Positions 24,601-34,359 of a stretch of 64,000 nt of DNA are shown piece after piece. The stretch is from NCBI GenBank assembly GCA_947568835.1, contig OX387603.1:12610651-12674650 (forward strand), read 5' to 3'. This DNA is from Protonemura montana. Its lineage: Eukaryota > Arthropoda > Insecta > Plecoptera > Nemouridae. The position numbers were made by a program, and so were the translations under genes. The notes beneath the pieces were generated by a model. The model did no database searches. It was not told where the DNA came from and saw only the letters and a program-made list of their open reading frames with translations. The first letter of the stretch is position 1. Every line of letters begins with the position of its first letter.

Positions 24601-27600
24601 TTTATGTACTAACTTTCATCCCCCCAACCTCTCGCCCGAACAGAACTGCTCATATGTATGATGGTCACCCATCCAACACCTGACCTAGAGCAGTGTTGTG
24701 ATCTCACGAGAATCGATGCTAGCAATATGCAATATTGGCACAAAGTAAACTTTCAGGTCTTTCTTTTTTAAAATTGAGAGAAATGGAATGGAGGAAAACT
24801 GAGTCGTAAAGTGCAGCATGCTGATCATCTCCGTAACCCGCGATTTCCCACTCAAAAGGTGCGCAGCTTCGTCGGCGGGCTGGAACTGATTGTCAGTCTG
24901 CTGCGCTCGTCTGACAATGCAGTTCTCGCCTGCGTCTGCGCTGCACTCGCAAAGATAGCGCAGGACAGGGAAAATCTGGCTGTAATCACCGACCATGGTG
25001 TCGTCTCCATGCTGGCAGAGCTCGTGCTTACGGTAAGCCGGGTTAACAAAGGGATTAAGATGGTAACGATGGTAAACCAGGAAAGGAAGACATGAAACCG
25101 GTCCGGTTTGCAGCCGGTTAAGCGTGGTTATCCGGGAGAAGAACACAGGAGCCGGTTCGGTTAAGACCTGCTATCAACAACGCTCTACGGCCTCCCTCTT
25201 GACCCCACTTTCAGAAACTATACACTCTAACCTCCGTAGGATCCTAAGATCGTATGCCCTACATCTTCAAGATTTTTTGACTGGCTAGATTAATCCTTAT
25301 GGCAAGCATCTTGCTCGTGAACTTATCCATGGCTTCTTATAGGTGTATAGAAGTTTGGACCCTATAGGAGATTCCCCAATGCCCTAAGTTTGATGTCGGC
25401 GCTGAAGGATGGTAAGTAGGTGCAACATTATTTTGATTTAGCCCGCAACTTCTTTGTGTACAGCACTTGTGTATACTGTCCACGTGCGTTGTGATGTGTT
25501 GTTACCTGTGTTGTGTTGTACGTCATGTTGCTAGCGGTCAGTGTGTTGTTTTTTTATGTCTGCTCGCTGATCTCAACGCATACCAAAACTTGAATAGCCT
25601 AAATTGACAGTTGAGTCAGACGCTTATGGTGGTCTTTGCAACAGTTGTCGCCTGTTCTGTTCGGAAACTGTTCGGAAACTTGATAGAAAAAGTATTACTT
25701 CCTCTAACCCAGTAGTGGTCCCTTCTTTCCCCATAAGATCCTTACCATTCTAGCCAGAAAATACATAATCTTCCAGTTTGCTTGACTCTCAAGCGTAGCC
25801 AACTTACTGGTGCCCAAGTCTACAAATTACAACCATGCGTGAATAATCCTCTAAGTACACCTCTATGTGAATATTCTTTCTCCTTTGAAAGCGGAAATTA
25901 AGGAGTAGTTTCCGGACCCGACCCAGTCCACCCGGTTTCGCTATCCAGGTTTAAGTAAGCGTATTCAGAGATCAGTGGTAATTGTGTGGCTTCGTGTTTG
26001 CTGACGTGTTCGTGCTTTCTGTGTACCCGTGTGTGCACGGCAATGGGTGCCAGCTAGCGGGCAAGAGGTCGGTGAAGTCGGCGCTACAGTCAAAAAGGGG
26101 GAGCACTTGCAGCCGACGCTCCTCCAAAGCTTCCAGGCCGGTTGAGACCACGCCAGAGGTGACCATAAACTTAGACAAACTTTCAAATCCCTTCATTCAA
26201 AATTATTTATATATATTTATTTTTTATTTTTTATTTCTTATTTGATTATCTTTTGGTACTTTGTTCATTTAGTCTTGACTGATATAGGAATATTCTTATT
26301 ATTATTTTTTATTATTATTGGTGAATTTAGCAAATAATAGATCTTAAGCAAATTAGCAGCGTAGTTTGTATCCTGATTCTCTTTTACCTAAATTTTATCT
26401 CTGCATGAAATATTTAAATTTTGCTAAATTTCTCAAAGCTTAATTAATTAATGAACATAATTAATCAAATTCTTGGCAGATAATTGGTATTTGGTACGTA
26501 GGTACAATTGCTATTTGAATCTTAAACGTAAGTAAACATCGAACAAAATAAAAAACTAAACTACCCTTCCACCCTGGAATCTACATTTCTACATGCATAC
26601 GCAGATGAAAGAAGGCACCAGCTCGAGATCCAAGTTACATTAACCCGAAGAAGACGAAAACTCTGGTAGAAGTTAATTGGCTACATACGTATTGCATGGG
26701 ATTGATTTGTGGCATGCTTTGTTATTACAATTTACCTGGTGTTAAATGTAATTCGATTGTGCATGCATCGTGGAGCGCTTTAGCGGCATGATAAGGTGCA
26801 CCAATGCATGAGCTTGGTCAATCTTATCACAATTCGCAACCGAAAACAATTCCACACCTTCATACTAACAATTGGAGCATTTTAGTACTGAAAAAAACAA
26901 TATGTCCAAGAAGGAAGAACCAACGACCAATCATATCTCAAGGTTCCATCTTCCATCTAACATAGGTTCCATCTATGTTCCATGATACAGTTTTCAATTA
27001 TTTTCTTATCTTAAAGCACAAACAAAAAAACATTAGTATTGAAAGTAGTACACTAAACTATCCCAATTGTACTATTTCCAAATTATTTTCTCCCTAGGTT
27101 ATGTCACAAAAGCAAATAACCAATCAGAGCTCAAGGCCATGATATATCCTAACTACAAAGTCGCCGTTTTATAACAAATTCAATGAGTTTCGATGGTCCA
27201 GTGGCCCGATGACCCTTACTTATTTCTCATACGCGCAATCATTTCCAACTCCCCTACATCAACACCGATTGCTTTTAGGACGACGACAGACTACGTCAAC
27301 ACCTGGCGGAGGCTATCGCTTACTGCTGCAGTTGGGGAGGTAACGCGCATGAATTCGGCCGCCTAGGCTCCATCGGTCCACTAGTGGGGTACATGGGCTC
27401 CACTGACGTAGGGGTGCACCGCAGCACGGCCAGGGCGTTACACCATCTGTCACGCGACGCGCAGAACTGCATTGCAATGCATCAAAGTGGAGTCGTAGCG
27501 GTGAGTTGAACCCGTGGTAACCACTTCCGGAGGGTGGGTTCTTTATTTTTTAACTCTAAATGGCTACCTCAGGCCATGTTTTACCAAAACGTAGCTGTGA

Positions 27601-28437
27601 TTGTAAACAAAGCAGTAACCGCTCAAGGTTAGATTTGAGAGTCAAAAATGGTCAGCATAACTTGAGAAGTGGCTTCGTGAGAAAGAAGCCTCTCCCCCCC
27701 CCCCCCCCCCCCTAAGTTACATTAAGTGAATTTATGTTGCGGCGGAAAAATTAATAAAATAATGATTTGTGCAGCTAATGACATTTTCAAATTAGTTTGG
27801 CCGTTCATGCAATTTTAGGAAATTTAACTGACGTGTATTTGTAATTGCACTAATTGATGAGACATGTTTTGAAAACTGGAAAAAAAATCAAATACAGAGT
27901 GTTCGGAAAAGGTAGCAAAATCTAAGGTAGGTTTTTAAAAGGTGACTCCTTTGCTTCATAGAAACTCTCGAGGGTGGTGCTTTAGTTACTTGTTATTATT
28001 AGGAACACTAACAATCTCTCCAAAATTGGTGCCCAAACGGGAACTCGAACTACAATTCCTACCTGTCACAGGTGTTGCTCTTGTCAATTGAGCTACTAGA
28101 ACTTTACATTATTAAGAGGATTTCAGTGCATTTGATGAGATGCATTTTTGAGAGATTATACTTATAGTGTTCCCACTAATAAAATACTTTGCGCATTGCA
28201 AGCATTTGCATTTTAAATCAGATTTCCCATGTTTTTTTTTTTACTTTTGTGATGATTGTGCTGTGCTCTGTTGCTGGTGAGTTTGTGAGTTGAAACGGAG
28301 GTAGAAATCAGGACTCTGTTTTCTTTCAGTACCTACTGCAAACCATCGGATCAGCTGATGAAACTTTGCAGGAGGCGTCGGCTGGTTGCTTGAGTAACAT
28401 CAGGAAACTCGCCTTGTCAGGCGAGAAATTCTACTAG
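18677..28437 (+). CDS. gudu: Armadillo-repeat protein ARMC4/ODAD2 (Drosophila Gudu) ortholog, eleven exons
   Basis: Ortholog of ARMC4/ODAD2, a component of the complex that docks outer dynein arms on motile axonemes; the fly ortholog Gudu is needed for spermatogenesis. Exons: 18677-18744, 19401-19602, 19716-19862, 20320-20529, 20875-21123, 22059-22169, 22721-22948, 24050-24361, 24859-25032, 27279-27500, 28330-28437. Phases join throughout, giving 676 residues, close to Gudu and shorter than vertebrate ARMC4 at its N-terminus. After an acidic Ser/Glu tract comes the conserved [12 protein letters not shown] entry, then continuous armadillo repeats. Hallmark stretches include [62 protein letters not shown] and the terminal [12 protein letters not shown]. 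The intron after 22169 has a GC donor (AAG then GCAAGT); the others are GT-AG. The start at 18677 has a weak context, so a different first exon is possible. Confidence 0.93.
23092..23111. repeat. Poly-G tract
   Basis: Twenty consecutive G residues in the intron after gudu exon 7. A tract like this may be length-variable or imprecisely sequenced. Confidence 0.9.
24370..24715 (-). mobile_element. 5S rRNA-derived SINE, copy E, minus strand
   Basis: Read on the minus strand, the head lies near 24715-24660 (ATTCTCGTGAGATCACAACA, then TGTTGGATGGGTGACC). The shared tail lies near 24420-24375 (CCCTTCTAGGCTAGGCT). The body between them is diverged and contains inverted CTCAAGTCAAATAACTTGAG-type sequence. 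It lies in the intron between gudu exons 8 and 9, opposite in orientation to the gene. Confidence 0.7.
25033..27278. other. Large intron of gudu
   Basis: 2.2 kb intron between exons 9 and 10. It is AT-rich with scattered GC-richer patches, and no coding exon or recognised repeat was seen. An open frame at about 25982-26186 has no family resemblance on either strand. Confidence 0.55.
27694..27712. repeat. Poly-C tract
   Basis: Nineteen consecutive C residues in the last intron of gudu. Confidence 0.9.
28022..28110 (-). mobile_element. tRNA-headed SINE copy, minus strand
   Basis: Minus-strand reading gives AGTAGCTCAATTGACAAGAG (A-box region), GCAACACCTGTGACAGGT and AGTTCGAGTTCCC (B-box region), followed by CACCAATTTT. 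It matches the plus-strand sequence at 43911-43995 over the whole head and the flank after it, so the two belong to one tRNA-derived family. It lies in the last intron of gudu. Confidence 0.7.
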
Positions 28438-29069
28438 AAACTAAAAAAATAACTCTTCACTATGCCTGGGTTTTGTCCTAGAAGTAAGTACTACTCTTTA
28501 AACGTTGACAAATACGCTTTGAACTGCAATGCAGAGAATAGATTTTATCATGAAGTTAGTTTTTTGGGGCTTGTATTGTTATGTTATTGTACAGAAGAGA
28601 AATTGAAATAGATTGATATAGACACCTTTATATACACGTACATGTTAATCATAAACACATAGTTTTATAAAAGTTGGAAATTCCTTTTAAAGATTATATC
28701 ACAGATTATATCACATTTTATATCAGTACCTGTTATTGGTGTTCCTCCCGAGATATTGGTGAGCCAAGGTATTTCTGATATCTCTCATGATATATGATAC
28801 ATATATGCATACACTAGCATGATAAGATATATCTTGTAAGATAAGAAATTGCAAGTGCAATAAAATGAATTAGGCCAATGAAATTGCAGAAGAAAAATTC
28901 GGCTGTAATAGTATTCTATCAAAAATCAAATTCACTGATACGCTAAAGAATCAGCTCAAACATCTGTGCTCAAACTAAAACATTGTATGACATAAAAAAA
29001 TTGTTTTGAGGGAATTTAGCTTACATTATGTAAAATTTGATTGCCGAACAATTGGTACCTATTGTCTTT
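28438..29069. other. 3' flank of gudu
   Basis: AT-rich, presumably the 3' UTR and start of the spacer. No gene seen. Confidence 0.45.
28859..28864 (+). terminator. Candidate polyadenylation signal for gudu
   Basis: AATAAA about 420 bases after the stop codon. Nothing else supports it. Confidence 0.35.
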
Positions 29070-30082
29070 AGGTTCAAGAAGAAGTTCAAGTTAAAGTTCA
29101 AGTCTTTTTATTGTCTGTGCATTATTTCACAATGTAATATAGACATTGTCTAGAGCCATTGTCTTTTTCACTATTTACATCAAGTTACGAGTTTGCTCGT
29201 TCACATTTTTTTCCTCGTTTTTTTACTCAATCCTATCTCTAGTTGATAATTAATCAAATCCGTCAATATTAAAGAATGCTCTTTATAGTAAAATACTTTT
29301 AACTTTACTTCTAAACTGTCTGACATGTTTCATATTATGTGTAAAAGATACAGAGAGCTGGTTACAGAGCTGAACCCCGTTATGGAAATCATTTGGTTTA
29401 AAAGTGCCCTGTCTTTGAGTTGGTACGCAAAATTTATGGTTGTTTCTAGTTTCAATCTTGTGAAGGTCGGATTGTGATGAGAGTTTGAGTTTATGTCGTT
29501 AAATAAATATAAATGATTCCAGTATAAAACAGACTGTATGGTTAAAATCTGTTCATAAATAAAGACATTCCGACAAGAGTCTGTTTTTTTCATTCTAGTC
29601 ATTGATCGTAGTGCTCTTTTATTGGAATAAAAATACCCTTCTAAGTAATGAATTTGAGTGGCCCCAAACTGTAATGCCACAAGTCGCATTTCACTGAAAA
29701 TATGCTTGGAATATTTCTTTTAATTTTAATTTTGATAGAGATAGTTTCGAGTTCGATTTTTGCTTATAACTTTTTTGTTTTGCACTGGATAATGTTTGTT
29801 TTGTCAGTGTTTAATTTCGCTCTTTTATAAACACCGTTGTGTCGTCAGCAAATATGATAAGCTCGGTCCCGATCATAAAATCAGACAAATCATTAATATA
29901 TATCAAGAATACTAGAGGACCTAAGATGGAGCCTTGAAGAACTCCTACGGTTATGTTAGTCCATGAAGATTTAGTGGTTTCTCCTTCTATCACAGATTGC
30001 TTCTATGGTAGTTAAATCTACAATTTGTTGCCTATCTTTTAAATACGAAGTCATCCAAGAATTAGCAATTCCTCGGATCCCA
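29070..30082 (-). mobile_element. Decayed non-LTR retrotransposon, reverse transcriptase and 3' end
   Basis: On the minus strand, from high to low coordinates, the frames read I-R-G-I-A-N-S-W near 30055, then after a frameshift GVLQGSILGPLVFLIYINDL and the catalytic FADDT (about 29950-29835). C-terminal ORF2 sequence follows down to about 29330, with interruptions. The 3' end carries a TTGAACTT-type short repeat tail near 29110-29070. The order QG-LGP-L-YINDL then F/Y-ADD is diagnostic of non-LTR reverse transcriptases. Frameshifts and stops make it a pseudogene. The clade (Jockey, CR1 or RTE) cannot be settled. Confidence 0.8.
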
Positions 30083-30235
30083 CATTTTGCCGGCATCGGG
30101 TGTCTCCTCTTCTCTTCTAGGCTCGGTTAGGTTCATCATTATCCTCACCCTCAGCCACTTGCCCACCTACGCCATTAAACCAGAGTCGCATGGCCCGTTG
30201 TCAAAGCAGTGCGCCATTAGACATGAAAAATCGCA
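30083..30235 (+). mobile_element. 5S-SINE tail fragment, copy D
   Basis: Only the 3' part of the 5S-derived SINE family is present: GCCGGCATCGGGTGTCTCC, TTCTAGGCTCGGTTAGGTTC, TCATCATTATCCTCA-like, CATTAAACCAGAGTCGCATG and GTCAAAGCAGTGCGCC. It abuts the reverse transcriptase remnant with no gap, so it either inserted there or was left by a deletion. Confidence 0.7.
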
Positions 30236-30499
30236 TCGATTCTCCTTCTCTTGTAAACAAAGGTTAAATCTTCCAATCGTAGGTCCCAGGAATAATATCG
30301 GGTTGAAAAATAATATTTTGTGCTCTAAGCGCTATTTTTTACTTTACTTTCCAGTTATTGCATTTCCACTCACTTCCGTTTTCACGTGCATTCCAAATAC
30401 AATAAGTGACACAATCGATGATTTAAGGTTGCTGTAGAAAATTGACCACGCTGCTGATTTTGGTTTATTTTCTTGAAATTAAATAATTTTAAAATTACA

Positions 30500-30580
30500 G
30501 CGGGCTCGCGCGAGTCAGCTGGTGCGATCTTGGGGAAGGTAAGTGACTGATCACCAGAGTTCTGAGTTCGATCTCATAAT
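30500..30580 (+). mobile_element. tRNA-like SINE head
   Basis: GAGTCAGCTGGTGCGATCTTGG resembles an A-box region, and TGAGTTCGATCTCAT resembles a B-box with a short T-arm. It does not fold into a good tRNA and is not clearly the same family as the copies at 28022 and 43911. Confidence 0.35.
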
Positions 30581-31064
30581 TTCGACGAGACATCTTTTCG
30601 GATATTTTTTCTTATTTTGCTGCCGGTAAGTGAATGTTGGATTATTTAAGATTGTTATTTGCATGTAAATAAGTGTCTGGATATTCCTAAATAATCATAC
30701 TTTAGATTAAAGCTTGGCTTTGTTACTTTTTATTTCCAAATCTTTGCTTAGCTGACCAGACTGCAGGTTAAGGTTGTCAGTTACCAACCGGCGTTTTGGA
30801 CACCTACCCCAACCCCCTAAATGCCCCTTCCGTTTTAATTAATACTACTACGTGATCTAAGCAAAGAATGTAGACGTTTGCGTCTTATTCTAAAGCTTTC
30901 CTTATAACTTACACCATAATTATCACCACTTGTAACGTGAAACTGGATTGTGATATCAAGCCTAGATTTTCCTTAATATTTGTTGTTTTTCCAGACAGCT
31001 TGTCTCTGCACAAGGTCTTACCCTACCTAGCTTCAAAATTAGCAACAAACGCAAAAGCACTGCC

Positions 31065-32512
31065 ATGGAAGTGGATGATACCGAACGTAAAACTACCATC
31101 GCATTGCCGATGGCACCACAAGTTGATTCAAATCCAGGAAGTCCAAGATCACCTAAAGATCGTCTGATCGAGCTACTGGACCAAGTAGAAGTGCATGTGG
31201 AACGTTTGCGAAGAGATGCGCTGAAACTAGAAGAAGATAAAGATTCAATGCTTACTACCCTTGACACTCTGAAAAACTCGGAGCTCATGGTCCAGTTGTC
31301 TGAAGGTAAACCAAATAAATAAAAAAAAATTGAATTGTGATCTATATAGTAATATCTTAGTATTTTGTTTATCTATGCCACTATTAAAAGTGTATGCTTA
31401 CGACAATATGTCAATTAACTACTCAACGTTATGATCATACTTCACTTCTCTACGGTGATATCTTAACTTTAAACAATTTTCAACAACCATTCAGGTGAAC
31501 GGGAAGATGTAACACACTACATGGAGTTAGTGTCAGCACGATGCCACACAGTGGAGGTGTTCGTAAAGACGACTCGGGATCAAACGCAGGAAGAGTCACT
31601 ACACCAAGTAAACAGCTTCATAGACCGACTGGTGGTTGGCATGCAGACTGATCCGAGCGCCACCAAAATGCGGTGCGTTTCGTATATGAACGCCTGCTCG
31701 TCGCAAGTCCAGGGCAACTCAGATAAGATGTTCGAGATAGCGATTCTAGGATGCACGCTTGACGACCAAAAGCGAGTGAAGAAACGCCTACAGGGTCTTC
31801 TCGACTACATTGACAAGACTTCAAACAAGGTGGAGTTTCAGTCATCACTAAGGTACAGTAAGCTAGCTACTTTTTTTATGATCGCACCGAGCAACTCTCC
31901 TTGCACTGGAAAACATTGGTAAATAGCAGTCTATGTATTGTGTGTCACTAGATATTTAATGATTGTCCTGTTACATAAAAATATATTTCGGTGCCAAATT
32001 AACAACTTTATTACCCTAAACCTAATTTTGTGCTAACTAATAATAGGGATTTGAATATAGATGGATTCTTATTCACAAGGGAAGTAAAAAATGTAGGATA
32101 CTCGCGTGGTTAATTAGTAGTTGAGGGGAATGAAATGTTCCCACGTTCTAGCACTTAACGTAGTATTCAAACTCGTCTACTTAGATAGGGTGGTACCATG
32201 AGACTAGGTTTTAACATTAATCCCATAATTAAATTTATATGGTACCTCTGCAGAAGCATTTTCTCCCATAATTCAATTGATTTTTCAACTCAGATTTATA
32301 AAAAGCATTGACTATTTAACTGGGTTCCATGCCCCATACCAAAAATGAGATGTGCAAGTCATCTAAACAAAGATATTTTAGAAGGAAATAAATTAAGAAT
32401 CCTCTTATTTGCATTGACTTATTGCACACTCAAACTTTCCTTAGAAAATAGCTTTTCTATTTTAATGTTCTGCATCACATGTGAATAACTTCTCTCCCTT
32501 TTCAGCGACTAA
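31065..32512 (+). CDS. BAG2: BAG family molecular chaperone regulator 2 (BAG2)
   Basis: Cochaperone of Hsp70/Hsc70 that promotes nucleotide exchange and inhibits the CHIP ubiquitin ligase, in the cytosol. Coding exons: 31065-31305, 31495-31852, 32506-32512. The phases join, giving 201 residues against about 211 in vertebrate BAG2. The N-terminal coiled coil is clear (LIELLDQVEVHVERLRRDA, then SEGERED across the first junction), and the C-terminal BNB/BAG region has FIDRLVVGMQT, NACSSQVQGNSDKMFEIAI and GCTLDDQKRVKKRLQGLL. The start ATG at 31065 has a strong context (GCCATGG), but the frame stays open upstream to an acceptor at about 30995, so an N-terminal extension is possible. The last exon adds only two codons before TAA. 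If the donor at 31853 is not used, the frame reads about 23 further residues to a stop near 31922. Confidence 0.88.
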
Positions 32513-34359
32513 AACCAGCATGAGAGCAAGTGACTGACTGCACCATCAGCCATTACAGTGCTCGATTCTACTCAATACGGCTGATCTCTCACGAAGAATA
32601 CTTAACGTTCAATATTCAATGTCTTATAACATAATTATTGTTCCGGAAATGTGGCTTATCACGTAATACACGAGCCGAAAATGTACTTAGTCAAATGGAG
32701 GCCAATACAAGTTAACTATTAATGCTAATTTTGTTTGTTGATTGACTAACCAGTTCAACACAATGGGAATACCCATCTTCTTAGTTATTTATTATTTTGA
32801 GTGTAATGTGCTGCTCAGATGTAAGGTAACCAGGGTGTACACTGAACTAACCTAAGTGTTATACAGTTACAAATATAATATCTAGACACTGCCCAAATTG
32901 TTTGGTTACATTCCAAGATCAGGGGAAGTCCTTTCAGTGATTGTGAGCAACTTACCTGACATTCAAACTAGAGTTTTAAGATAAAATGATGATTATTAAT
33001 GAATGCCTGATTAACAATCAATTGCTGTGCCCTTTAATAATAAAACTTTGAAACACTATTAATTAATCTAGCTTTTTTTCTAGCTCCATTACTTTTATTA
33101 TTGCTTTACTATTTTTTTTTGTGTATAATGATTAATGAAAAATGCAAAGAGGGTGCAAGACCTGGATAATTGTTGTAGGGATAAGGAAAGCGAGAGAAAG
33201 AGCAACTTTAAGAGAAGTAGACTTCAACGTCATTAACAAAGGCAGCATTGCCGAAACGCTAATCTCCATAAGTGCACCATACAACTCTACATCTCTGGTA
33301 AAATGTGTTCCCTTTCTCTTTCCTTCTTCCCCACAAAGAATATAAGAAAAAGGTTAAGAAATTGACAGCACAACTTCAGAGAAGAAAGAAGATGTTTCAC
33401 ATCTCCATACTTCCACGTAGTTGCTGTTAGAGCCTCTGTTTTTACTACTTTCTTTGCTAGCTTATGAGCATTTCAGCACCATAACTTACAACTTTTCTTA
33501 ACGGGGAAATGGGAATTTTCCCGACAAAACACTCCAGCACGGACACCGTTTTAATTTTAGCACCTACAGTAAGCATACTTCAACTTTTGCTTCAACTTTC
33601 TGATCCGAGAAATTTTCCAGCAACTCCATTTTATTACAGAACAATATAAACAAACTTTCTTTTTTACATACATTAATAGACATTTTGGTCCATTGGCATT
33701 GATTTCCTAATAACTATTGATTTGCATCACTCTCCAGTTGTTAAGAATTACCTCCCAGCCAACGTGAACTCCCGTTGTGTAGGTTGTGAAGTACCATAGA
33801 AGGCTCCTTCATTTGTCAACATTTTGCACATCCAGCAAGTAATTTTCATATAATCAGGTTTATCCTTGTTTTGAATTACCAGTGCAGATTATCAAGGATT
33901 ACTGAAATTTGTCGAACAAAAATATTGAAGTTGGGTCATCAAACTATTTGCACTGTAAATAATAAAAAGGTTGCAAGAAACTTTCAAAATTAAATTGTAA
34001 GCGCTATGTAATATCATGATGGGAACCTCTAGACTTAATCTACTGCCATGGTAAGATATGCAAATCTACCACTGAAATTGTCTATAGCATTCAGCAATGA
34101 TTTCATTCAATTCATGCCTTTCAATGAAACACGTTAAACATCCTTGTACAACATGATTGTAAAGCCTCCATTTCAGATTGGTAAAAAAAAAACACATTTT
34201 GACTTTAAGACTCTATCAGCTAAACAAGAATATGATGATCTTCAGAAGTCACTGGTCACTGGTTAGTGTTCTTGCAATATTCATAAAGGTAGGTTGACCA
34301 CTCTTCATTCTGCACCTAGTTGCACTGGTCCCATTTTTTTCTGCACAGACGTGACACTA
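32513..34359. other. Convergent spacer and 3' UTRs between BAG2 and Rab23
   Basis: AT-rich, no coding region recognised. It should hold the 3' UTRs of both convergent genes. Short open frames such as 33142-33345 lack family resemblance. Confidence 0.5.
33039..33044 (+). terminator. Candidate polyadenylation signal for BAG2
   Basis: AATAAA about 530 bases after the BAG2 stop codon, in a suitable AT-rich setting. Not tested otherwise. Confidence 0.4.
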
